DNA of 12,501 bases from Planctomycetota bacterium (lineage in GTDB: Bacteria > Planctomycetota > Planctomycetia > Pirellulales > Thermoguttaceae), in assembly GCA_018897395.1 (NCBI GenBank), contig JAHIKV010000083.1, forward strand, positions 1 to 12,501. The letters are read 5' to 3'. The translations under genes were made by a program, and so were the position numbers. Below, piece after piece: positions 6,550 through 12,258 of the stretch. The number at the start of each line of letters is the position of its first letter. Position 1 is the stretch's first letter. Under the pieces are notes generated by a model. It did no database searches and had not been told where the DNA came from. It saw only the letters and a program-made list of their open reading frames with translations.

Positions 6550-8172
6550 TTAAGCGGTCGCATTCTCACGGGCCAGCCGGTGCCGCAGCGCCGCGCCGAC
6601 GAAGCCCGCGAACAACGGATGCGCGCGGGTCGGCTGCGACTTGAACTCGGGATGATATTGAACTCCGACAAACCAGGGGTGATCGGAAATTTCGACGACC
6701 TCCACCAACAAACCGTCCGGGCTGGTGCCCGTGAATTCCATTCCGCGGTCGGCGAACCGCCGGCGATAGTCGTTGTTGAACTCATAGCGATGCCGGTGCC
6801 GCTCGGATACTTCCTCCGTGCCGTAGCAGGCGGCCGCCTTGCTGCCGGGCGTCAGCTTTGCCGGTTGCGCCCCCAGCCGCATAGTGCCCCCCTTGTCGGT
6901 GATTTTCTTTTGCTCGTCCAACAGACAGATAACCGGATGAGGCGTGTCCGTGTCGAATTCGCTGGAGTTCGCCCTCTCTAGCCCCACCACGTTTCGGGCG
7001 AACTCGGCCACGGCGCACTGCATGCCCAAGCAGATTCCGAAGAAGGGGACGCCTTTGGAGCGGGCGAAATGCACGGTGTCTACTTTTCCCTCGATTCCCC
7101 GCTCGCCGAACCCGCCCGGCACGAGGATTCCGTCCACGCCGGCCAACAGTCGCTCCGCTCCTTCTTCCCCGACGGTCTCGCTGTGTATCCGATCGATGTG
7201 GACCCGAGCGCGATGATGCACGCCCGCGTGATCGAGCGCTTCGTAGATCGACTTGTATGCGTCGCGGTGTTCGGCGTACTTGCCCACCACGGCGATACGG
7301 ACATCGTGCTCCGGGTTGCGGAGCCTTTGCAACAGGTCACGCCAGCGGTCCAGGTTCAGCGGTCCGGCCTTCAGGGCGAGCTTGCGGACGATCAACTCGT
7401 CCGCGCCGTGCTCGACCAGGCTCATCGGCACTTCGTAGACCGAGAAGTCCTTGTCCTTCTCCTCGATCACGGCCTCGACCGGGACGTTGCAGAACAGGGC
7501 GATCTTCGCGCGGTTGTCGTGGCTCAACGACCGCTCGGTGCGACAGACGAGGATGTCCGGCTGGATGCCGATCTGCCGCAACTGGCCGACCGAATGTTGC
7601 GTCGGCTTGGTCTTCAGCTCGGCGGCCGCTTTCAGGTATGGGACCAGCGTCAGGTGGATGTAGAGGCAGTTTTCCTTGCCCACGTCGAGCGAGAATTGGC
7701 GGATGGCTTCCAGGAACGGCTGGCTTTCGATGTCGCCCACCGTGCCGCCGATCTCGGTTATCACTACGTCCACGTCCGCTCCGGCCGGCTTGACCAGCGC
7801 GGCCTTGATCTCGTTGGTCACGTGCGGGATGACCTGCACGGTCTGGCCCAAAAACTCGCCCCGCCGCTCCTTCTCGATCACCGACTTGTAAATCTGGCCG
7901 GCGGTGTAGTTCGAGTGGCGGTTCAAGGGGCTGTTGGTGAACCGTTCGTAGTGCCCCAGGTCGAGATCGGTCTCGCTGCCGTCGTCCAGCACGTAGACCT
8001 CGCCGTGCTGATAGGGGCTCATCGTGCCCGGATCGACATTGATATACGGATCGAGCTTCTGCATCCGGACGCGGAGTCCGCGCTGCTCCAACAACATGCC
8101 GATCGAGGCGCTGGTGAGTCCTTTGCCCAGCGAACTTACCACCCCGCCGGTGACGAAGATGTGTTTACTCAT
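6550..8172 (-). CDS. pyrG: CTP synthase (glutamine hydrolysing)
   Basis: It catalyses UTP + ATP + glutamine to CTP, the last step of pyrimidine nucleotide synthesis, in the cytoplasm as a tetramer. The 540-residue product has the normal family length. The synthetase domain shows 'IFVTGGVVSSLGKGLTSASI' (P-loop), 'DPGTMSPYQHGEVYVLDDG', 'EIGGTVGDIESQPFLEA' and the UTP-site stretch 'KPTQHSVGQLR'. The glutaminase domain shows 'ILVPGGFGERG', 'FFGICLGMQ' with nucleophile Cys381, and 'GVQYHPEF' with His507 and Glu509. ATG 8172 is chosen because the conserved N-terminus starts exactly there; an upstream GTG (8322) would add 50 unrelated residues. AGGACGG lies about 10 bases upstream of the start. It is divergent from the HbpS-like gene across 218 bp; a weak TACAAT (8233-8228) is a possible -10. 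The M20 peptidase follows on the same strand. Confidence 0.97.
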   Translation of the reverse strand: MSKHIFVTGGVVSSLGKGLTSASIGMLLEQRGLRVRMQKLDPYINVDPGTMSPYQHGEVYVLDDGSETDLDLGHYERFTNSPLNRHSNYTAGQIYKSVIEKERRGEFLGQTVQVIPHVTNEIKAALVKPAGADVDVVITEIGGTVGDIESQPFLEAIRQFSLDVGKENCLYIHLTLVPYLKAAAELKTKPTQHSVGQLRQIGIQPDILVCRTERSLSHDNRAKIALFCNVPVEAVIEEKDKDFSVYEVPMSLVEHGADELIVRKLALKAGPLNLDRWRDLLQRLRNPEHDVRIAVVGKYAEHRDAYKSIYEALDHAGVHHRARVHIDRIHSETVGEEGAERLLAGVDGILVPGGFGERGIEGKVDTVHFARSKGVPFFGICLGMQCAVAEFARNVVGLERANSSEFDTDTPHPVICLLDEQKKITDKGGTMRLGAQPAKLTPGSKAAACYGTEEVSERHRHRYEFNNDYRRRFADRGMEFTGTSPDGLLVEVVEISDHPWFVGVQYHPEFKSQPTRAHPLFAGFVGAALRHRLARENATA

Positions 8173-8322
8173 AAGAAAGCCGTCCTGGTGCAAAAAAAGG
8201 GCGCATCGTGCAGCCGCGAAAGGGACCATTGTAAAACGATCCGGGAAAATGTGGAAGTGGCGGGAGAAGGCCGCCGCTTGCGGCTTCGCAACGTTGGGGA
8301 CCAAACCGATGGTTATCGGCAC

Positions 8323-8351
8323 TTGACATCACCGCCGACTGTTGGCATTAT
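8323..8351 (+). promoter_or_regulatory. Sigma-70-type promoter for the HbpS-like gene
   Basis: TTGACA at 8323-8328, a 17-base spacer and CATTAT at 8346-8351 form a near-consensus housekeeping promoter pointing right. The expected transcript start near 8358 leaves a leader of about 33 bases with AAAGGAG ahead of ATG 8391. It lies in the divergent spacer shared with pyrG. Confidence 0.7.
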
Positions 8352-8390
8352 CCTTACAAATCTTAACCGTCCACAAAGGAGAATCACGCG

Positions 8391-8795
8391 ATGAACGACA
8401 TTACCCTCGAACAAGCCCATGCGGCGGTGGCCGCGGCCGTGAAAAAAGCCGAACAACTCGACACGAAAATGGACATCGCGGTCGTCGATGCAGGCGGCAA
8501 TCTGAAGGCCTTCGCGCGGATGGACGGGGCCTGGCTCGGGTCGATCGACATCGCTCAGCGAAAGGCCCGAACCGCGCGGCTGTTCGACATGAACACCGGG
8601 GCGATCGGTCAGCTTTCGCAGCCGGGCGGGCCGCTGTATGGGATCGAACTCTCCAACGGCGGCCTGATCTCGTTCCCCGGCGGAATTCCGATACTAAACT
8701 CTTCCGGTACGGTAATCGGGGCCATCGGCGTCTCCGGCAGCACGGTCGAAAACGACCACGCGGTGGCCGAGGCCGGCGCGGCGGCGGTAAAATGA
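8391..8795 (+). CDS. GlcG/HbpS-family (heme-binding/DUF336-type) protein
   Basis: A 134-residue protein, the normal length of this family. It shows the family pattern 'TLEQAHAAVAAAVKKAEQL', 'MDIAVVDAGGNLKAFARMDG', 'SIDIAQRKARTAR', 'GGLISFPGGIPI' and 'VIGAIGVSGSTVENDHAVAE', ending with an Ala-rich helix. Relatives include the heme-binding HbpS of Streptomyces and the GlcG protein of glycolate operons; the reaction here is not known and no partner genes (glycolate oxidase, two-component system) are adjacent. There is no signal peptide, so it is probably cytosolic. ATG 8391 follows AAAGGAG at ideal spacing and a near-consensus promoter, suggesting a strongly expressed single gene. Identification as this family is firm; a specific function is not. 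Confidence 0.9.
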   Translation: MNDITLEQAHAAVAAAVKKAEQLDTKMDIAVVDAGGNLKAFARMDGAWLGSIDIAQRKARTARLFDMNTGAIGQLSQPGGPLYGIELSNGGLISFPGGIPILNSSGTVIGAIGVSGSTVENDHAVAEAGAAAVK

Positions 8796-9212
8796 GGGGT
8801 GGGGGACGAGGGGCGGGGGACGGGGGACGAGGGGCGAGGAGAGTGGAGGGGCGAAGTTTCGACCGGTGCTGACAAGCCGCTTGCGGTTTCGCACCAAGCG
8901 CTCCCCCTCCTACAGACGGGGTTTGGGTTTCGCGGCCGCCGGAAAATTCTCGACCGATTTTCCGATGTTTCCCGCTTGCACGCGGCGACGAAACTGCTAT
9001 GCTACGTGTGATCAGTGGCGGCCGTCGGGGCTGCCCCCGGGGAGCGAGGGACTTTTGATTCGTTGCACGGCTCGAAACGATACATACTCGCAGTGAAGAG
9101 AAGATTGTATCTATTTCTACCGTTCACCGCGGAAAACCCACGAAACCCGTTTGTAACCAGAAGTCGCGCTGTCGCCCTCCGCGCCAGCGCCGTGTAAGGA
9201 GTAACCTGAGGG
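8796..9212 (+). other. Non-coding spacer and leader before the RRM gene
   Basis: I see no gene in these 417 bases. A 15-bp unit GGGGGACGAGGGGCG occurs at 8801-8815 and 8822-8836 (period 21) within a strongly G-rich, purine-biased stretch directly after the HbpS-like stop. Farther on, TTGATT (9055-9060) with GATACA about 18 bases later is a weak promoter candidate for the RRM gene, implying a leader of roughly 120 bases. CTGCCCCCGGGG (9031-9042) is a short GC-rich palindrome-like run. Small open frames here have no ribosome-binding sites or recognisable products. Confidence 0.45.
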
Positions 9213-9572
9213 ATGTCGAAGAAATTGTTTGTGGGCGGGTTAAGTTGGGGTACTACGGACGACAGTCTGAACGGCGCTTTCTCCCAGTTTGGCGAGATCG
9301 TCGAGGCCAAGGTCATCACGGACCGCGAAACCGGCCGCTCTCGCGGCTTCGGGTTCATCACCTTCGCCGACGACGAGGGCGCGACGAAGGCCATTTCTGA
9401 AATGGACGGCACCGAGTTGGACGGCCGGACCATCAAGGTCAACGAGGCCGAGGACAAGCCCGTCCGCAGCGGCGGCGGCGGTCGCGGCGGATACGGCGGC
9501 GGTGGCGGAGGTGGCGGAGGTGGCGGCGGTCGCGGAGGTGGCGGCGGCGGTCGCGGACGCGATCGGTGGTAA
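9213..9572 (+). CDS. Glycine-rich RNA-binding protein with one RRM domain
   Basis: A 119-residue protein. Residues 1-80 are a canonical RRM with RNP2 'LFVGGL' (5-10) and RNP1 'RGFGFITF' (44-51), including the aromatic residues that stack on RNA bases. Residues 87-119 are almost pure glycine with Arg and Tyr ('GGGGRGGYGGG'), ending 'GRGRDRW', an RGG-like tail. Proteins of this build in cyanobacteria and other bacteria bind single-stranded RNA and are often cold-inducible; that role here is inference. AAGGAG lies at 9196-9201 and GAGGG directly abuts ATG 9213. The tail is encoded by imperfect GGCGGTGGC-type repeats that could vary in length. A GC-rich hairpin follows the stop after 44 bases. 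Confidence 0.93.
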   Translation: MSKKLFVGGLSWGTTDDSLNGAFSQFGEIVEAKVITDRETGRSRGFGFITFADDEGATKAISEMDGTELDGRTIKVNEAEDKPVRSGGGGRGGYGGGGGGGGGGGGRGGGGGGRGRDRW

Positions 9573-9615
9573 TCGGCGGCGGTTTTTCCTTCTCGGAAAA
9601 TCCATGATGCAAGAG

Positions 9616-9636
9616 CCGGCGGCCTTCGGCCGCCGG
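9616..9636 (+). terminator. Strong UUCG-capped hairpin after the RRM gene
   Basis: CCGGCGGCC, TTC and GGCCGCCGG form a perfect 9-bp stem closed as C(UUCG)G, an unusually stable tetraloop. It lies 44 bases after the RRM stop. There is no T-run behind it, so it may be a 3'-end stabiliser or a Rho-assisted terminator rather than a classical intrinsic one. Confidence 0.5.
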
Positions 9637-9760
9637 ATGCGCTGTCGGTATGTAGCGCCGGCGTTTCGTTGTCCCGAAATCAGGTCCGGTGGATTCCGCA
9701 CCTGTTTCCGCGCGCAGTGACATCATGTTGTCACCGGTGCCCGTTATTCTGACGGGCGCC

Positions 9761-10066
9761 ATGAAGCTCATCGACGAAAGAACGCTCGACGGCTCGCGCC
9801 GTTTTACCCATCTGCCTCGGGTTGCCGACTGGATCTCCGTCCGCGACCATGTATTGCTCTTGCCGGGAGCGGAAATGGTCAATTTCATCGGCGGGGAGAT
9901 GGCCCAGGACTGGCTCGACTTTGCCTTCCGCGGCCGCCGTTTTCTCATCCGCGGCCACGACGACCACTTCCATCTGTTCGTCGATGATCCGCAATGCTCC
10001 GATCTGATTCTCTATCAGGTGGGCCGCCACTTCGAGCAACTGCTGAAAACGGTGAGAGAGCAATAG
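9761..10066 (+). CDS. Small hypothetical protein (about 101 residues)
   Basis: I do not recognise a family. The residues have a folded-protein look: 'RFTHLPRVADWISVRDHVLL', 'EMVNFIGGEMAQDWLDFAF' and 'RFLIRGHDDHFHLFVDDPQC', ending with an amphipathic helix 'LILYQVGRHFEQLLKTVREQ'. It is rich in Asp/His in the 'RGHDDHFHLFVDD' segment. No signal peptide or membrane segment is seen. The start is uncertain: ATG 9761, ATG 9725 and GTG 9689 are in frame and none has a good ribosome-binding site. I prefer 9761 because the preceding residues ('SARSDIMLSPVPVILTGA') look less protein-like. It lies downstream of the RRM gene past a hairpin and converges on greA. No function is proposed. Confidence 0.6.
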   Translation: MKLIDERTLDGSRRFTHLPRVADWISVRDHVLLLPGAEMVNFIGGEMAQDWLDFAFRGRRFLIRGHDDHFHLFVDDPQCSDLILYQVGRHFEQLLKTVREQ

Positions 10067-10102
10067 CATGTCCGGAAAAAACAACCGTATTTAATAAATG
10101 TC

Positions 10103-10186
10103 ACAATAGCCGGGGGCAAACTGCCCCCGGAATGTGCGCAAATAGCGAGTGTTTCCCTCCGGGGGCTGTTAGCCCCCGGCTATTGT
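10103..10186. terminator. Double GC-rich hairpin (BIME-like) between convergent genes
   Basis: ACAATAGCCGGGGGC at 10103-10117 is exactly complementary to GCCCCCGGCTATTGT at 10172-10186. Each half also folds alone: CCGGGGGC-AAACT-GCCCCCGG (10110-10130) and CCGGGGGC-TGTTA-GCCCCCGG (10159-10179). The element fills the space between the hypothetical gene and greA, which converge, so it probably blocks transcription in both directions. Its two-hairpin inverted layout matches the REP doublet design seen at 4458-4531, but the sequence is different. Confidence 0.7.
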
Positions 10187-10253
10187 TCGCAACATTAAGT
10201 AGAAATTAATAGAGCCGATTAAACACACGACAACCGGCGGGGGGACGGCGCCT

Positions 10254-10733
10254 TTACTGCTCGTTGCGGATATCGAGTATCTCGAATTTCAAAACCCCCT
10301 GCGGCACGTCGATCTCGACCCGGTCGCCAACCTTCTTGTCCACCAAACCTTGGGCCAACGGACTGGTGACGAGAATTTTCCCGTTGTCGTAATCCTCCTC
10401 GCCGGCGCCGACAAGCGTGAACTCCTCTTCGTCGTCGAACGCGAGGTCTTTCACCCGGACCGTCGCCCCGAACGCCACCTTGTCCTTGGGAAACTGGGCG
10501 GGATCGAGCAGCACGGCCCGCGATAGCTTGTCGCGGAGCACGTTGATCCGCGCCTCCATCAGGGCCCGGCTCTCCTGGGCGCCGGTGTACTCGACGTTCT
10601 CGGTCAGATCGCCTTCGGACCGCGCGGTTGCCAGCCGTTCGAGGATTTCCGGCAGTTCGACGGTGTGGAGATGGTCGAGGGCGGCTTTGATCTTGTCGTA
10701 GCCGGTGCGAGTCATGGGGATTCGGTCGGACAT
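10254..10733 (-). CDS. greA: Transcription elongation factor GreA
   Basis: The 159-residue product matches the usual GreA length. GreA enters the secondary channel of stalled RNA polymerase and stimulates cleavage of backtracked RNA. The N-terminal coiled coil begins 'IPMTRTGYDKIKAALDHL', and the tip carries the conserved acidic signature 'ARSEGDLTENVEYTGAQE'. The C-terminal domain shows 'VAFGATVRVKDL', 'EEFTLVGAGEEDYDNGKILV', 'SPLAQGLVDKKVGD' and ends 'LKFEILDI'. ATG 10733 is chosen because the family starts there; the frame is open far upstream but that part reads as noise. GCGGGG lies just upstream as a ribosome-binding site. A promoter (10825-10853) and a terminator-like hairpin in the leader suggest regulation by attenuation. 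Confidence 0.96.
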   Translation of the reverse strand: MSDRIPMTRTGYDKIKAALDHLHTVELPEILERLATARSEGDLTENVEYTGAQESRALMEARINVLRDKLSRAVLLDPAQFPKDKVAFGATVRVKDLAFDDEEEFTLVGAGEEDYDNGKILVTSPLAQGLVDKKVGDRVEIDVPQGVLKFEILDIRNEQ

Positions 10734-10745
10734 AGAACACCCCGC

Positions 10746-10778
10746 GAAAAAAAACGCGGCCCCCACCCGAGACGGGGG
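10746..10778 (-). promoter_or_regulatory. Terminator-like hairpin and U8 tract in the greA leader
   Basis: Read on the minus strand, CCCCC (10778-10774), GTCTCGGGT and GGGGG (10764-10760) can pair, and a few bases on there is a run of eight T (10754-10747), the arrangement of an intrinsic terminator. The T-run is also the loop of a second, competing hairpin CCGCG-T8-CGCGG that reaches the GCGGGG ribosome-binding site. The structure lies between the putative promoter and ATG 10733. In E. coli greA has a leader terminator that yields small RNAs (GraL); whether this is equivalent is inference. Confidence 0.5.
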
Positions 10779-10824
10779 TCGCTGAAAACCAAGTGTTAGC
10801 TTCAAGTGGAGCGGAGAAGAATTG

Positions 10825-10853
10825 AACATACCGAGAATTCCCCGGAAAATCAA
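10825..10853 (-). promoter_or_regulatory. Putative greA promoter
   Basis: On the minus strand TTGATT (10853-10848), a 17-base spacer and TATGTT (10830-10825) match a sigma-70-type promoter. Transcription would begin near 10818, giving a leader of about 85 bases that contains the terminator-like hairpin. Confidence 0.5.
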
Positions 10854-11179
10854 GGGGGTCCTGACCAAGACAGCGCTAAATGCAGCGCTATTTTGGACAC
10901 AAGCTGGGAAAGCTGCGCAATTGAGGCATCTTTGCGATTGGTGATGGCGATTTGGCCACGCTTGGACCACGAGACCAAACGCAGGATTCTGACGATTGTA
11001 ACGAGCAGGGGCGAAAGCACAGCCGGGTCGTGATCCTTTGCGACGCGGCATTTGCCTACTCGGAGAAGAATGAGAAGTGTCGTCCAGAAGGGCCTATCCT
11101 CGACGACGAAGACGGGAGCAGTTGCCGGTATTTGCGATGCCGTAAATCGCTGCTGTCGCTCTTTCCCGGCCCCGGAACA
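10854..11179. other. Region without a supported gene upstream of greA
   Basis: Minus-strand frames cover this stretch but their products show no recognisable motifs, no ribosome-binding sites and no sensible composition. AGCGCT occurs at 10872-10877 and 10884-10889, followed by ATTTT, a possible weak plus-strand hairpin. The right edge is the tail of an IS copy. I see nothing else. Confidence 0.4.
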
Positions 11180-11280
11180 TGTCAACGGGTTTGAGACAAC
11201 TGCGGTACGAAATTAGTGTCGCGCGGTAGTTGTAGCATACGGGGTTCCGGCCCATCGGCCGGAGGGTTAATCCAGACTTC
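11180..11280 (-). mobile_element. 3' terminal remnant of the same IS family (copy 3)
   Basis: From TGTCAAC at 11180 through TTTGAGACAACTGC the sequence matches the left end of the IS at 3739, including the flanking GGAAC just outside. It also encodes the OrfB C-terminus: 'EVWINPPADGPEPRMLQLPR' against 'EVWINPPADRPETRAIALPR' in copy 1. The match stops at 11280, where integrase coding sequence begins. This is a diverged ~100-bp remnant, older than copies 1 and 2. Confidence 0.75.
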
Positions 11281-11672
11281 GCTCGTCAGCCCGTCGCCCG
11301 TCGCCCTGGGTTCCCGACCGGCCAGAAGATCGTCTTTTTGTTCAAGCCATTTGTCCAAGGCCCCCTGGGGGTCATCCCACGGGCCGAAGAAACGAGTCAA
11401 ACCCCGTACCTTCTTTGCCCACTGTCCGTTATGGTGGGCATAGAGGGGGTAATCCTTGTGTGGCTTGTCGGGTCGCCCATTCTTTGATATGCTCTTAATA
11501 ATGGGTTTTCTCGGTGTGCCAGCAAGCTGGGCATTGTAGCGACCCAGGGCGGCTTGGGGATCGGCCCACGGCCCGAAGTAGTGGAATCTGCCCTTAATTT
11601 TCTTGGCCCACTGGCCATTGTTGCGGGCTGTGAGTGGAAAGTCGGGTGTTGGCTTTGAGGTTTCTCTGCCAT
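11182..11672 (-). pseudogene. Tyrosine-integrase N-terminal arm-binding fragment fused to an IS tail
   Basis: The minus-strand frame from about 11652 to the stop at 11182 contains two copies of the arm-type DNA-binding domain seen at the N-terminus of planctomycete phage-type integrases: 'DFPLTARNNGQWAKKIKGRF' with 'HYFGPWADPQAALGRY', and 'DYPLYAHHNGQWAKKVRGLT' with 'RFFGPWDDPQGALDKWLEQK', ending 'DDLLAGREPR'. After that the frame passes directly into the IS OrfB tail ('EVWINPPAD...LSQT'). The core-binding and catalytic (R-H-R-Y) domains are absent. The likely start ATG 11672 ('MAEKPQ') is out of frame with the domains by one base, so a single-base loss near 11652-11658 is inferred. The gene is thus broken at both ends. 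It lies next to a tRNA gene, a common place for integrases. Family assignment rests on remembered motifs. Confidence 0.65.
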
Positions 11673-11689
11673 ATGATAGATAATGAATC

Positions 11690-11772
11690 GGTGGTCGCGT
11701 TAGGTGGTCGTGATTCTATTGGTGGTCGTATCGGTGGTCGGGGCGTCGAAACGGGCGTCGTTGTCCGACCAC
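11690..11772. repeat. GGTGGTCG iterons upstream of the integrase remnant
   Basis: GGTGGTCG occurs at 11690-11697, 11703-11710, 11721-11728 and 11733-11740 (steps of 13, 18 and 12). Two GGGCGTCG copies follow at 11741-11748 and 11753-11760, and the opposite orientation CGACCAC lies at 11766-11772. The cluster is directly in front of the integrase start, as expected of arm-type integrase binding sites or an operator. The role is inference. Confidence 0.5.
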
Positions 11773-11858
11773 ACCCTCTAGCATATCGTCAAACGACCCG
11801 ATTGTCAAGCAACGGAATGTCTTGCAGGCAAATGACTTATGAGGTGACTTAGAAACTT

Positions 11859-11932
11859 GGCGGCGTAGCTCAGTTGGTTAGAGCAGCGGAATCATAATCC
11901 GCGTGTCGTAGGTTCGACTCCTACCGCCGCTA
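11859..11932 (+). tRNA. tRNA-Met (anticodon CAT)
   Basis: The 74-base gene folds as a standard cloverleaf: acceptor GGCGGCG / CGCCGCT (a G-U pair at 1-72), D-stem GCTC / GAGC, anticodon stem GCGGA / TCCGC with loop ATCATAA (anticodon CAT), and T-stem GTAGG / CCTAC with loop TTCGACTC-like sequence. The discriminator is A and CCA is not encoded. A first G with normal pairing at most acceptor positions suggests elongator rather than initiator Met. tRNA-Ile2 with a modified CAT anticodon cannot be ruled out. A weak TTGCAG (11822-11827) and TGACTT (11845-11850) could be its promoter. Confidence 0.92.
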
Positions 11933-12258
11933 CTTGAGTCAGTTAGTGACAATTTGGGACAATCGTAAACATTCGCCCAACCCGTCAAAACGAGCGTTTG
12001 ATTGCGGATTCCACCCAGCAGGGGCGTGAAGATAGATGCGATGACGCAGACTGCGTCAACAAATTACACAGGCACGGTAAGCCACAGACCCTTTAACAAG
12101 ACGCGCAAGACGGGTTCGGCGAATGTTTACCTGGAATTGAACGTAAACACTCTGCAAGAAACCACTTAGCGTCTGAAGGGCTTGGCCGCGGAATATCCAA
12201 AGATTTGCGGTACAGGTCGGCCAACCCGAGCCGTACTGCCCGATCAGCCGCCCCTCCG
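11933..12258. other. Spacer between tRNA and IS copy 2
   Basis: No gene is supported in these 326 bases; minus-strand frames here read into the IS end and have no recognisable product. The stretch holds the 22-bp inverted-repeat element (11965-12130), a palindrome inside it, and a GACAAT direct repeat just downstream of the tRNA (11948-11953 and 11958-11963). Confidence 0.5.
11965..12130. repeat. MITE-like element with 22-bp inverted ends
   Basis: GTAAACATTCGCCCAACCC (first bases of the arm at 11965-11986) is matched by the complement of 12109-12130 at 21 of 22 positions. The 166-bp unit has no coding potential and sits between a tRNA gene and an IS. TGACGCA-GAC-TGCGTCA (12042-12058) forms a perfect 7-bp palindrome near its middle. 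I infer a small non-autonomous element or remnant; no target duplication was identified. Confidence 0.6.

Noticed and set aside
8173..8322. Upstream GTG start for pyrG adding 50 residues
   Set aside because: The added residues are unrelated to CTP synthase, which begins exactly at ATG 8172.
7069..8394. 441-codon plus-strand frame
   Set aside because: Antisense to pyrG; rich in Arg/Val/Leu/Asp as expected of a mirrored frame, without motifs, and it overlaps the HbpS-like start.
10734..11051. N-terminal extension of greA by 106 residues
   Set aside because: Covers the promoter and leader hairpin; residues show no family match and GreA normally begins at the ATG at 10733.
10850..11185. 111-codon minus-strand frame
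   Set aside because: No ribosome-binding site, no motif, and it spans both the greA promoter region and the IS boundary.
11397..11672. 91-codon minus-strand frame starting MAEKPQ as a separate gene
   Set aside because: After the first few codons it is out of frame with the integrase domain encoded by the same DNA; treated as the frameshifted start of the integrase remnant.
11859..11932. Integration site (att) duplication of the tRNA 3' end
   Set aside because: I found no second copy of the tRNA 3' segment in this window, so attL/attR cannot be called.
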